Source: Pleurodeles waltl (lineage: Eukaryota > Chordata > Amphibia > Caudata > Salamandridae). Taken from it: a DNA stretch of 64,000 bases. Below, one piece after another: positions 42,603-52,896 of this stretch. Position 1 is the stretch's first letter; every line of letters starts with the position of its first letter. The stretch covers positions 23,657,426 to 23,721,425 of the forward strand of contig NC_090447.1 of the NCBI RefSeq assembly GCF_031143425.1, in the 5' to 3' direction. The position numbers and the translations under genes are program-made. The notes beneath the pieces are model-generated. The model did not search any database, was not told the DNA's origin, and saw only the letters and a list, made by a program, of their open reading frames with translations.

Positions 42603-43500
42603 ACTATCAACGTAATAAAAATGGAGCACACTTTGGAACTTTGGTAGCAGCTGTAGTAAGGAAACATGGTTTTAACTTTATGTTGCACACGTATGTGGGT
42701 GAGTGTGTTTAGGTGAGAGATAGCAGGTGCATGTGTGAGCAAATATTTCTATATGTGTTAGCATGTGTGTGTGTGAGTGGAAATGAGTGAGGGTCAAGTG
42801 ACAGGTAGTGAGTTTGATTGAAGCTTATGTTTATTATTCTTTGATGCAAGATAATGCTGCACCAAAGTTGGTGCTGTGCCTCGCGTCAAAGGGGAGAGAA
42901 ACAATGCCCCATACTAAATAAGGCAAGGTGCATTTTATCTCTCCCTGTGTGTTGGCGCCCGTTCAGTACATCCGCTAACGCACATACCCTTGAGCCAGAG
43001 TGCAAAGATGTGTGTGTTCTCTGAAGCATAGGTTTTCTACTGAAAGGGGCCAAGTACGTAAACTATTCTTTAGGGCTTTTCCCACTTTGTATGTTTGTTG
43101 TACAAAGCAGTACACATGCAAAATTGGGAAATTCTCCTCATTACGCCCACCTCAAGGAGGCATAAGCTTTTGATGCAATTTCCTGTCTACCAATGTTTGT
43201 AGATAGGGATTTGCATGAAAATTCATGGATGGTTGCAATGGAACGCCCATGTGCCACCCATAGAATGCCACCTTGATACCAAATAATAAAAAGCAGCGCA
43301 TAGCACCACTTTGCGTTACTTTGTGATACTATCTAATGCAAGTCCTCAATTGTTGCAATGTTAGGGTCAGGTGACATGCTTTCCTGGACAAAATCAGGGA
43401 AAGGAATCATATGATGTCACTTCCTGTGATGTAATTTAGGTCAAAAGGTATGTGAAATGGATTCCTCTACCTATGGTATTTTGGTGAATCGACACACATA
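42603..43500. other. Unassigned DNA with MITE-like fragments
   Basis: Segments around 42840-43340 (TTGATGCAAGATAATGC, GTAGCACCACTTTGCG-like) resemble non-coding amphibian TIR repeats, but I could not delimit them. The last three bases (43498-43500, ATA) are the Harbinger target duplication. Confidence 0.35.
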
Positions 43501-43828
43501 GGCCCTCATTCTGACCTTGGCGGTCGGCGGAGAGGCGGCGGTCGGACCGCGAACAGACCGGCGGTATTAAAAATGGCATTCTGACCCTGGCGGGAACCGC
43601 CAACACAGCCCGCCAACTTAACACTCTGACCGCCACAGCGGTACAAACAAACAGCGCGGCGGTTCCCGCCAACAGCCCGGCGGCAGACAAAGTATAGCCC
43701 ACCCTATTACGACCCACCAATCTGCCACCTTTTCCGGGGCGGGAGCACCGCCGATAAGAACACGGCAGAAACAGACTACGAACGGGAAAACGCTCACCTC
43801 TACGCACTCCACGCGAGATTCCGGCAGT

Positions 43829-43911
43829 ATGGAGCCAGAGTTACAGGTCATCCCCGCACTCCTATTCCTCCTCATATACCAGGAGCACGCCCAGCGGCGC
43901 GGAAGACATCG
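43829..43911 (+). CDS. HARBI1-like transposase, predicted exon 1
   Basis: An ATG at 43829 opens a short frame (begins MEPELQVIPALLFLLIY, ends QRRGRHR) that stops coding exactly at a strong splice donor, CG|GTGAGT, at 43912. It lies about 330 bp from the left transposon end. Joined in phase 2 to the acceptor TCCTTCCTAG|G at 49770/49771 it continues into the catalytic exon without a shift. The short hydrophobic and basic amino terminus fits what I recall of salamander HARBI1-type transposases. The intron would be 5859 bp and contains an entire antisense gene. The evidence is sequence logic only; no transcript was seen. Confidence 0.6.
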
Positions 43912-44351
43912 GTGAGTACTGCACCTACGACACAGGGGAGGGAAAAGATTACCGGCACACACCCACCCACCCACACCCACTACAACACACACATCAATGC
44001 ATTCCCACAGATCACTGTCACAACCCACAAACCACCCCCCTCCGAAATAATGCAAAGACCAAAAGAAGAGATCATAAACGGGCAGATATATTGAAATATG
44101 TACGCCATTAATCCCAATAAATAAATAAACTATGTACAAAATATATACAGCTACTAAATGTAGTACAACCACTGTCCGTGGATCACAGGGGTCCTGTGCA
44201 AAGGGGCAAGGCCCAGTCCCACGACAAGAACTCCACGGAGAGAACACTGCAGGGGCATCAGAAAGAAAATAGGACAGGCACCTCAGGGGGAAGGGAAGGG
44301 GGGGCACCTCAGCCACTTGAGTACACGACGCCAGATCCACGAGGGGACTCC

Positions 44352-45290
44352 ATGACCACTGGCCCATCCTGGGGAGAGCAAAGCCACAGTCCAAACAGTC
44401 CATACAGTGGGTGGCCTGCCCACTGGGCCATCCTGGGGAGAGCAAAGCCACAGTCCAAACAGTCCATACAGTGGGTGGCCTGCCCACTGGGCCATCCTGG
44501 GGAGAGCAAAGCCACAGTCCAAACAGTCCATACAGTGGGTGGCCTGCCCACTGGGCCATCCTGGGGAGAGCAAAGCCACAGTCCATACAGTGGGTGGCCT
44601 GCCCACTGGGCCATCCTGGGGAGAGCAAAGCCACAGTCCATACAGTCCATACAGTGGGTGGCCTGCCCACTGGGCCATCCTGGGGAGAGCAAAGCCACAG
44701 TCCATACAGTCCATACAGTGGGTGGCCTGCCCACTGGGCCATCCTGGGGAGAGCAAAGCCACAGTCCATACAGTCCATACAGTGGGTGGCCTGCCCACTG
44801 GGCCATCCTGGGGAGAGCAAAGCCACAGTCCATACAGTCCATACAGTGGGTGGCCTGCCCACTGGGCCATCCTGGGGAGAGCAAAGCCACAGTCCAAACA
44901 GTCCATACAGTGGGTGGCCTGCCCACTGGGCCATCCTGGGGAGAGCAAAGCCACAGTCCATACAGTCCATACAGTGGGTGGCCTGCCCACTGGGCCATCC
45001 TGGGGAGAGCAAAGCCACAGTCCAAACAGTCCATACAGTGGGTGGCCTGCCCACTGGGCCATCCTGGGGAGAGCAAAGCCACAGTCCATACAGTCCATAC
45101 AGTGGGTGGCCTGCCCACTGGGCCATCCTGGGGAGAGCAAAGCCACAGTCCAAACAGTCCATACAGTGGGTGGCCTGCCCACTGGGCCATCCTGGGGAGA
45201 GCAAAGCCACAGTCCATACAGTCCATACAGTGGGTGGCCTGCCCACTGGGCCATCCTGGGGAGAGCAAAGCCACAGTCCAAACAGTCCAT
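44352..45290. repeat. Minisatellite 1 of the Harbinger element (64/54 bp)
   Basis: About fifteen units contain CATCCTGGGGAGAGCAAAGC and GTGGGTGGCCTGCCCACTGG. Variants differ by an extra ACAGTCCATA block and by CAAACAG versus CATACAG. The long frames on both strands here (up to 572 codons) are repeat artefacts. Confidence 0.95.
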
Positions 45291-45384
45291 AACAGACCCC
45301 ACTGCCACTGGAGGAGGCAAGTTGGCCAGAGGACATCCTGCAGCCCTGCCCGAGATAGATCCTGCCCTGCCACGTCTGCCAAAG

Positions 45385-45962
45385 GGCCAGCGGTTCTTGC
45401 CTTGAAGGGCCCAGTTCAGCGGTTCTTGCCTTGAAGGGCCCAGTTCAGCGGTTCTTGCATTGAAGGGCCCAGTTCAGCGGTTCTTGAGACGGCGGGGCCC
45501 AGTTCAGCGGTTCTTGCCTTGAAGGGCCCAGTTCAGCGGTTCTTGCCTTGAAGGGCCCAGTTCAGCGGTTCTTGAGACGGCGGGGCCCAGTTCAGCGGTT
45601 CTTGCCTTGAAGGGCCCAGTTCAGCGGTTCTTGCCTTGAAGGGCCCAGTTCAGCGGTTCTTGAGACGGCGGGGCCCAGTTCAGCGGTTCTTGCCTTGAAG
45701 GGCCCAGTTCAGCGGTTCTTGCCTTGAAGGGCCCAGTTCAGCGGTTCTTGCCTTGAAGGGCCCAGTTCAGCGGTTCTTGCCTTGAAGGGCCCAGTTCAGC
45801 GGTCCTTGCCTTGAAGGGCCCAGTTCAGCGGTCCTTGCCTTGAAGGGCCCAGTTCAGCGGTTCTTGCCTTGAAGGGCCCAGTTCAGCGGTTCTTGCCTTG
45901 AAGGGCCCAGTTCAGCGGTTCTTGCCTTGAAGGGCCCAGTTCAGCGGTTCTTGAGACGGCGG
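45385..45962. repeat. Minisatellite 2 of the Harbinger element (29 bp)
   Basis: About twenty copies of a 29-bp unit containing CAGCGGTTCTTGCCTTGAAG. A variant unit containing GAGACGGCGGGG recurs at regular intervals. Confidence 0.95.
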
Positions 45963-46026
45963 ACGGTCTATGGCCAACTGCTAAATGCCTGGTGGTGCCC
46001 TCCTGGGCAGCGGGGATGGTGCTCCT

Positions 46027-47647
46027 TCACTGCCCACCTGGGCTGTGGGTGGTGGGGCCCTCCTGGCCAGCTGGGCTGGGTCCTCCCTGGGCAGCGGCTA
46101 TGGGGCTGGTGGGCTCTCCCGGGGCAGCTGTGCCGGTTCCTCCCGGGGCAGCGGCTATGGGGGTTGTGGGCTCCTCCTGGGCAGCAGGCCTGCTGCCTGA
46201 CCTCTCCAACTTGCTGCCCTTGCCCTCCTTAGTCGTCGGCCTGTGGCCCTTTCCTCCCTTTGGAGCTGTGGCAGGTGACTGTCTCTGGGTGGTGTCCGGG
46301 GGGGATGTAGAAGGCGGGCTCCTGCGGCGCCCCTTCCGCCTTCTGCTCCTCTTCCCAGGGGGTGGGCTGGCTGTCCCCTTGCTGCTGGGCGAAGATCCAG
46401 ACATGCGGGCTGGCGGGCTCCAATACCCCTGCACCCTTGTCAAGGGGGCTGCAGGGCTGGTGGTGGCTGAGGTGCTCTTCTTACCCCGACGAGAAGGAGG
46501 GGGGGGCTCAGGGTCAGGAAAGAAGTTAGTAGTGGCGAGGAAGAGCTTCTTGGGACAATGGAGAGTGGTAGGTACAGTGGGAATGGGAGTGGAGGGAGAG
46601 GATGTGGTTGTAGGTGAGTCACGTTTGCTGTCTTTGGGTGCAGGTGCAGGAGGGATAGGCTGTCGTGAGGTGGATGGCTGTTGGGTGGGTGGGTGGCTGC
46701 GTTTGTGTGGTGTGGAAGAGGGGGTGACAGACACAGTGGGAGAGGACACAGGGGACGTGTAAATGGCAGTGGGGGTGGTGACTGCACGTGTGCGGACTGG
46801 AGTGGAGGGTGTGCTGGTGATGGAAACACTGGCTGATGGTGAGGTGAATGGAGGTGTGAGTGTAGACGTCACAGGGAGGGAGGAGGGAGACGAGGAGGTG
46901 GGGGTCACAGAGGTGGTAGTGACTGTTGGCATGTCTGCATCGGAATGTTGCGTGTGTGAATGTCTGCGTGATCTGTGGTGCTTATGTTTGGATGAGCTTC
47001 TCTTGGGTGTTGAGGTGTGTGCAGGCTGGTCTGATGGTGTGGGTGGGACAGGCAGAGGAACAGGAGACTGGGAGGAGGGAGTTAGTAGAGGCAGGCAGGA
47101 GACAGGGACAATGGCTGCCGTCAGTGCTGAGGCCAGAGCCTGGAACGATCGCTGATGGGCAGCCTGACCCGAATGAATGCCCTCCAGGTACGCATTGCTG
47201 CGATGAACCTCCCTCTCCACCCCCTGGATGGCATTCAAAAGGGTAGTCTGCCCAACAATGAGCGTTCGGAGGAGGTCAATGACCTCCTCACTGAGGGCAG
47301 CGGGGGTAACAGGGGCAGGGCCTGAGGTGCCTGGGGCGAAGGAGATGCCCGGCTTCCTGGCAGAGCGGGCACGGGCGAACGCGGAGGGGCTGCTGGGAGG
47401 GCGGAGATGGTGCACTGGGTGGCGGCTGTACCTGTAATGGCGGGGGGCACGGATGGTGCCACCCCCGCAAGGGAGCCCCCTTCCGAGGACGTGTCCGTGT
47501 CGCTGCAGGCTCCAGTCGTCCCCGTCGTGGAGCTCCCCTCGCCCTCCGTCTCACTGGTCCAGTCTGACTCTGTGGCATGGCCCTCCTGGGCCATGTGAGA
47601 TGCAGCTCCCTCCTGCCCCGATGCCACTTCTCCTCCGCCTGATGATG
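46027..47647 (-). pseudogene. Myb/SANT-like gene 1, exon 3 with frame change
   Basis: Acceptor GTGCATCAG at 47648 gives an in-phase start (ASSGGGEVASGQEG) through an acidic Ser/Thr-rich region (SDWTSETEGEGSS). Near 47400-47420 the credible protein moves to another frame, which then runs to 46027. It includes a predicted helical segment (SEEVIDLLRTLIVGQTTLL) and a long Pro/Ser/Thr-rich tail. The change could be a one- or two-base length mutation or an unrecognised short intron. The low-complexity tail makes the exact stop uncertain. Apart from this break the gene model is clean. Confidence 0.55.
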
Positions 47648-48027
47648 CTGATGCACACAAGCACAGAAAGACAAACAAAAAGGGGGGGGGAGAGAGAAAT
47701 AAAGGGATATTGAGTACATGGATCTCCGGTACAGTTAGCGGACATGACAGACACAGATGCCCCCTGCACTAAGTTGCGCACTTGGGGTCCGCTACGCATT
47801 CCGTGGAACATGCCCTACACGCCTAGAGTTGTCAACTGCACCCATGGATGACACGGCCCAGGGATGGCTGTACTGACACACTACTGAGGGTGGTGGCTGG
47901 GGACACAGGGGCTTACGGGGGTGCCCAGCCTACAGATATCGCCCTGGCCTAGGGGGACCCACAGCCCTCCTCCCCCACCCAGACACCTCCACTGCACGAC
48001 AACAGAGTAGATGATGCTTGTACTCAC

Positions 48028-48298
48028 CCCCTTGTGTCTGCTGTGCTGCCCTCACGCGCCCATCCAAATCAGGGTAGGCCACCGCCAGGATCCGGAACAT
48101 CAGGGGGCTCAGTTGACGGCAGGCACCCCGCCTACGTTGGGAGGCCATCCCCAGCAGAGACTCGGCGGTCTTCTTGGTCCCGCGGCGGATGTCCTCCCAC
48201 CTCTTGCGGCAGTGGGTGCCCCGTCGATGGTGGACCCCCAGGGCCCGGACTTCCTTGGCGATGGCACGCCAAATCCCGATCTTCTCATGGGCGCGGAC
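48028..48298 (-). CDS. Myb/SANT-like gene 1, exon 2
   Basis: Preceded by acceptor CACATAG and followed by donor GTGAGT, phases 0 and 1. It encodes VRAHEKIGIWRAIAKEVRAL and HCRKRWEDIRRGTKK, the second and third helices of the Myb/SANT-like domain with the conserved tryptophans, then a basic linker (ASQRRRGACRQL). Such proteins bind the transposon ends and carry the transposase to the nucleus in studied Harbinger systems. The domain is complete once joined to exon 1, and no stop interrupts it. Confidence 0.75.
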
Positions 48299-48360
48299 CT
48301 ATGTGACACGTACAGGGAGGGAGAAATACCACGTTCAAGTTACTCAGCATTTTCCTTTCC

Positions 48361-49152
48361 AGTGGCCCAACGCCCCCCATCCCCGCCAGGCCCCCCGCCA
48401 GGCCCAACATGCCCCCCATCCCCGCCAGGCCCCCCGCCAGGCCCCCCGCCATGCCCAACATGCCCCCCATCCCCGCCAGGCCCCCCGCCATGCCCAACAT
48501 GCCCCCCATCCCCGCCAGGCCCCCTGCCAGGCCCCCCGCCAGCCCCAACATGCCCCCCATCCCCGCCAGGCCCCCCGCCAGGCCCCCCGCCATGCCCAAC
48601 ATGCCCCCCATCCCCGCCAGGCCCCCCGCCAGGCCCCCCGCCAGCCCCAACATGCACCCCATCCCCGCCAGGCCCCCCGCCAGGCCCCCCGCCATGCCCA
48701 ACATGCCCCCCATCCCCGCCAGGCCCCCCGCCAGGCCCCCCGCCAGCCCCAACATGCACCCCATCCCCGCCAGGCCCCCCGCCAGGCCCCCCGCCAGCCC
48801 CAACATGCACCCCATCCCCGCCAGGCCCCCCGCCAGCCCCAACATGCACCCCATCCCCGCCAGGCCCCCCGCCAGGCCCCCCGCCAGCCCCAACATGCAC
48901 CCCATCCCCGCCAGGCCCCCCGCCAGGCCCCCCGCCATGCCCAACATGCACCCCATCCCCGCCAGGCCCCCCGCCAGCCCCAACATGCCCCCCATCCCCG
49001 CCAGGCCCCCCGCCAGGCCCCCCGCCAGGCCCAACATGCCCCCCATCCCCGCCAGGCCCCCCGCCAGCCCCAACATGCACCCCATCCCCGCCAGGCCCCC
49101 CGCCAGGCCCCCCGCCAGGCCCAACATGCCCCCCATCCCCGCCAGGCCCCCA
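48361..49152. repeat. Minisatellite 3, in Myb-like gene 1 intron (51/39 bp)
   Basis: GC-rich units contain CCCCATCCCCGCCAGGCCCC and ...CCCAACATG, and vary by whole 12-bp CAGGCCCCCCGC steps. All lengths are multiples of three, so every frame stays open on both strands (Pro/Ala- or Gly-rich products). It sits entirely within the predicted intron 48299-49193. Confidence 0.95.
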
Positions 49153-49193
49153 AGCCAGCCAGTGGCCCCAAATCCAGATAGAATTAAACTCAC

Positions 49194-49307
49194 TTGTTGG
49201 TCTGGAGGACCGTAGAGTAGCGCATACTGGGGGAGGACCCCATCCACAAGTTTCTCCAACTCCTCTCCAGTGAAGGCAGGGGCCCTTTCCCCAGTCGCAG
49301 CAGCCAT
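49194..49307 (-). CDS. Myb/SANT-like gene 1, exon 1
   Basis: Thirty-eight codons (begins MAAATGERAPAFTGEELEKL, ends YGPPDQQ) end in phase 0 at a consensus donor GTGAGT (49188-49193). The FTGEELEKLV segment is the first helix of a Myb/SANT-like (NAIF1-type) DNA-binding domain. The following intron, 48299-49193, is mostly a GC-rich minisatellite. The gene is antisense to, and inside, the predicted transposase intron. Confidence 0.7.
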
Positions 49308-49770
49308 TGTCCCTTCCAGACCGAGGTCACAGCAACACTTGCAGTATAGGTCCTCTCCTGTGAAAGTTCAAGTCGCAAGTGGATAAGTAGATAGAAAATG
49401 GCGGTCACGTCCGCGGCGGTGCGTACCACAGCGGTGTGTCCCGCCACCGCCGGCGCCCTTCGCCATTGGCTCCTGAAACCCATAGGCTTCAATGTTAACC
49501 AATGCGGCTTCGCGCCGCGGTCTTGGCCCGCCGCCCGCCGCGGTGTGCCACGCCAGCGCATTGACCTCACATCCCATTGTCACACTTCACAGGTCAGGCA
49601 GCCGCCATTTCCAGGGCCCACATGGCTCAATTTCAACTGCGTCACACAGGCCTAGGCCTTGCATAGCCACTCATACACGCCATTCACTGCATAGAGAATC
49701 GTATACTGTGCTAGCTGTGAGTACGTACCTGTGGGTTGCCTGACTGTGTGCTCCATGTTGTCCTTCCTAG
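49308..49770 (-). promoter_or_regulatory. CpG-rich interval upstream of Myb-like gene 1
   Basis: The block at about 49400-49570 is dense in GCGGC/GCCGC and CCGCCGC motifs and lies between the start of the antisense Myb-like gene (49307) and the transposase acceptor (49770). A promoter for the antisense gene is the simplest reading. It would sit inside the transposase intron. Inferred from composition only. Confidence 0.4.
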
Positions 49771-50806
49771 GCACCGTCCGCTGGGTTGGGCGAGGAGACG
49801 GATGAATCCTCCCGTGTACCGACCGCTGGTGGACCTGTCAACAATGGAATAACGCCACATTATCCTGACCTACCGTCTTAACCGTGCCACTATCCATGAA
49901 CTGTGTGCCCGGCTGGAGCCCGACCTGATGTCCCCCATCCGCCAACCCACAGGGATTCCCCCTCTGGTGCAGGTCATGTCAGTACTCCATTTCTTGGCAA
50001 GTGGGTCATTTCAGACAACCGTGGGAATTGCTTCTGGGATGTCTCAGCCCATGTTTTCAAAGGTGTTATCCAGAGTGTTGTCTGCCCTGATGAAATCCGT
50101 GAGGAACTACATCATTTTCCCTGAGGTGGGCGAACTGGCTACAGTGAAGGGTGATTTCTACGCCCTTGGACATATTCCCAACGTAATTGGTGCCATTGAT
50201 GGGACCCATGTGGCTTTGGTTCCCCCAAGAGACAGGGAGCAGGTGTACAGGAACAGAAAAAGTTACCATTCAATGAACATCCAGGTGGTGTGTTTGGCTG
50301 ACCAGTACATCTCGCATGTAAATGCCAAATTCCCAGGGTCAGTGCATGACGCCTACATCCTCAGGAATAGCAGCATCCCTTACGTGATGGAACAGCTACA
50401 GAGACACCGTGTATGGCTATTGGGGGACTCTGGGTACCCCAACCTGTCGTGGCTACTGACCCCAGTAAGGAATCCCCGGACCAGGGCAGAGGAACGGTAC
50501 AATGAGGCCCATGGGCGTACTAGGAGGGTGATCGAACGCACCTTTGGCCTCCTAAAGGCCAGGTTTCGCTGCCTGCATATGACCGGTGGATCCCTAATGT
50601 ACTCACCTAAGAAGGTGTGTCACATCATCGTGGCCTGCTGCATGCTTCACAACCTGGCTTTGCGCCGCCAGGTGCCTTTCCTGCAGGAGGATGGTCGAGA
50701 CGGTGGTGTTGTGGCAGCGGTGGAACCTGAGGAGAGTGACGAGGAGGAAGACGACGGGGCTGAAACAGACAACAGGGACAGAATCATTGAACAGTACTTC
50801 CAATAG
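49771..50806 (+). pseudogene. HARBI1-like: HARBI1-type transposase, catalytic exon with one in-frame stop
   Basis: Begins after a good acceptor (pyrimidine tract then CTAG) and is in phase with the predicted first exon. The DDE nuclease signature is complete: AIDGTH with D at 50198-50200, GDSGYP with D at 50426-50428, and VIERTFGLLK with E at 50534-50536; spacing between acidic residues is 76 and 36. An N-terminal helix region (YRLNRATIHELCARLEPDL) precedes it. The tail is acidic. The only defect seen is a TAA at 49850-49852, 26 codons into the exon, in a segment that otherwise reads on in frame. Internal initiation at 49928 would skip the N-terminal helices. The enzyme cuts and pastes the element using TIRs with its Myb-like partner. 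HARBI1 here denotes family only. Confidence 0.85.
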
Positions 50807-51095
50807 GACACAGGTAACATTTCAAAGATAATTTAGTAAAAGTTAACTACTCTGCAGCATCTCTGCTGCCTGTCTATTTGCCCCAGTGTATGATGACTGA
50901 GTTTTGGCTTTTCCCTCCCTATTTCAGATCTGGGGTCCCCACTACGAGTCCTGTGCTTCGTTTCCCCATGGACTACAGCTTTGTGGCAGCTGTTTGTTGA
51001 CTTCACCATGTACAAGGACATATTTGCACTGTCATGTCAATTACAATCTATTGAAATCACAGCCAGACTCCTGATATTTTGGTGCAAAATAGGTG

Positions 51096-51101
51096 TTTAT
51101 T
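51096..51101 (-). terminator. Poly(A) signal of Myb-like gene 2
   Basis: AATAAA on the minus strand, 214 bp beyond the stop codon of Myb-like gene 2. Confidence 0.5.
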
Positions 51102-51314
51102 GAAGTGCTCAAAATGGGATGGGTGGTTTCAAGTGGGTGGGGGCTATGGTGAAGGAATGTCCATGGCAGAGTCCAGAGTAACAGTCACACAGGTGCATTG
51201 TCCAGAGGCCTGTGGAGAGATGGAGCATGGGCAGTTCGAGGATGGACAGGGTGACAATGTGGGACAGTGGGATGACATCAGGTGGTATCCATTGCTGGCG
51301 GGGGTCTTGACATC

Positions 51315-52111
51315 CTACTCTGTCTTGCGAGATCTCAGGGCCCTCTTGCGGGGTGGTTCTTCTCCTGCAGGAGGTGGGGGTCTGGTGGGCTGCTGCTGTG
51401 CAGGGGCCTCCTGTCCACTAGCGCCGGCGGAGGTGGATGGCTGTTCTTGGTCCCGGCTAGTGGCAGGGGCCCTTGGGTGTTGTTCAGTGTCCGCCCTGCT
51501 GTTTACGAGGTCCTGCAGCAGCCCTACCATGGTAACCAGGGTGGTGTTGATGGCTCTGATGTCCTCCCTGTACCCCCGATAGTGTTCCTCCTGCAGCACC
51601 TGGATCTCCTGGAACCGGGCCAGTACCGTCGCCATCGTCTCCTGGGAGCGGTTGTATGCTCCCATGATGGTGGTGAGGACCTCGTGGAGAGTGGGTTCCC
51701 TGGGCCTCTCCTCCCCCCCCTGTCGCACAGCTGCCCGCCGAGTTGCCCTGTTTCCCTGGGCCTCTGCCCCCTGGCCGGTGTGCCCACTACCACTGCCCCC
51801 AGGTCCCTGTTGTTGTTGGGGTGGTGGGTTATCCTGGGTGCCCTGTAGTGGTAGACACACCGCAGATTGACGCGCCCTGGAGACAGAGGCATGGGCCCGC
51901 TGGGTGGGAGCTGTGCTGGTGTTCCCAGAGGGGTTAGGGTCTATAGTGGCCTGTGCCTGTGTGAGGGGAACCGACTGTCCAGAGGTCCCCGATGGTCCGG
52001 GCTGGTCATCGGTGTCCAGATCGACAGAGCTGCTGTCATCGCTGACGGCCTCTTGGGTGGGGGGTGTGGATAATTCTGGCCCCTCCGCCGCGGTGTGTTG
52101 ACGGTCGGGTC
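51315..52111 (-). CDS. Myb/SANT-like gene 2, exon 2
   Basis: Starts after acceptor CCCCTGCAG and joins exon 1 in phase 1, giving a predicted protein of 391 residues with no stop. The exon has an acidic Ser/Asp-rich linker (SDDSSSVDLDTDDQ), Gln/Pro-rich stretches, a long amphipathic helix region (LHEVLTTIMGAYNRSQET through LLQDLV) likely to dimerise, and a basic end (PPRKRALRSRKTE) that could act as a nuclear localisation signal. A poly(A) signal AATAAA on this strand lies at 51096-51101, 214 bp beyond the stop. The transposase gene ends 509 bp away in convergent orientation. Confidence 0.72.
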
Positions 52112-52517
52112 CTGCAGGGGTATAGAGGTATGGTTATAGTTTCAATGTGTCGCATATGGGTGTATCTGTGGGTTCTCGTGTCCCCAAGTGCTGGCATTCG
52201 TGTGTGGGGGCTTTGGTGAGGGTGGCTTGTGGGGGGGATGTGTATATGCATTGGGCATGCTTTGGTGATGGGTGTCCATGCTTAGTGGACGCATGCAGGC
52301 CTAGGTTTTGGGATGAGTGGGTTGTGATGGTGAGACATTGGCGGGGAATAGGTGTGGTGGGGGTGGGGGTGAGGATGGTGGTGGGGGTGAGGATGGTGGT
52401 GGGGGTGAGGGTGGGGGTGAGGGTGGGGGTGAGGGTGGGGTTCGAGGATGGGGGTGAGGGTTGGGGTCTGATTTGGCATGCAGGTGGGGGGGAAGCAGTA
52501 TTGAAGCTTCAACTTAC

Positions 52518-52896
52518 CAGTATCCATTCCTCCGCCGACTCCTGCGAGGCCGTCAGGATGCAGGATGTTCAAGACTTCCTCCTCCCATGATGTGAATTGT
52601 GGGGGTTGAGGTGGGGGTCCTCCGCCAGTCTTCTGCACGGCGATGTTGTGCCTGGATACCATGGAACGCACCTTCCCCCGTAGGTCGTTCCATCGCTTCC
52701 TGATGTCTTCCCGATTTCTGGGGTGCTGTCCCACTGCGTTCACCCTGTCGACAATCCTCTGCCATAGCTCCGTCCTCCGGGCAATGCTGGTGTATTGGAC
52801 CTGTGTGCCGAACAGCTGGGGCTCTACACGAACGATTTCCTCCACCATAACCCTGAGTTCTTCGTCTGTGAAGCGGGGTTGTCTTTGGGGTGCCAT
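52518..52896 (-). CDS. Myb/SANT-like gene 2, exon 1
   Basis: Encodes MAPQRQPRFTDEELRVMVEE, ELWQRIVDRVNAVG and DIRKRWNDLRGKVRSM: three helices of a Myb/SANT-like (NAIF1/Myb_DNA-bind_5-type) domain within the first about 85 residues. A proline-rich linker and a WEEEVLNIL motif follow. Donor G|GTAAGT at 52517/52518. This protein is clearly different from Myb-like gene 1, sharing only the general domain pattern. The gene starts about 600 bp from the right end of the transposon. It is the expected transposase partner. Confidence 0.8.

Noticed and set aside
43618..45434. Long overlapping reading frames (up to 572 codons) on both strands
   Set aside because: They are translations of the 64/54-bp minisatellite. 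All frames stay open because the units lack stops, and the products are pure repeats such as WAILGRAKPQS.
46027..47200. Plus-strand frames such as 45992-46762 (256 codons)
   Set aside because: Complement of the Pro/Ser/Thr-rich third exon of Myb-like gene 1; Gly/Val-rich with no domain.
48011..49307. Proline/alanine- and glycine-rich proteins of 250-420 codons
   Set aside because: Produced by a GC-rich minisatellite with units in multiples of three. It lies in a predicted intron of Myb-like gene 1.
51079..51848. Plus-strand frames (167 and 188 codons) opposite Myb-like gene 2
   Set aside because: They are antisense shadows of the spliced Myb-like exon, which has splice sites, domain structure and a poly(A) signal.
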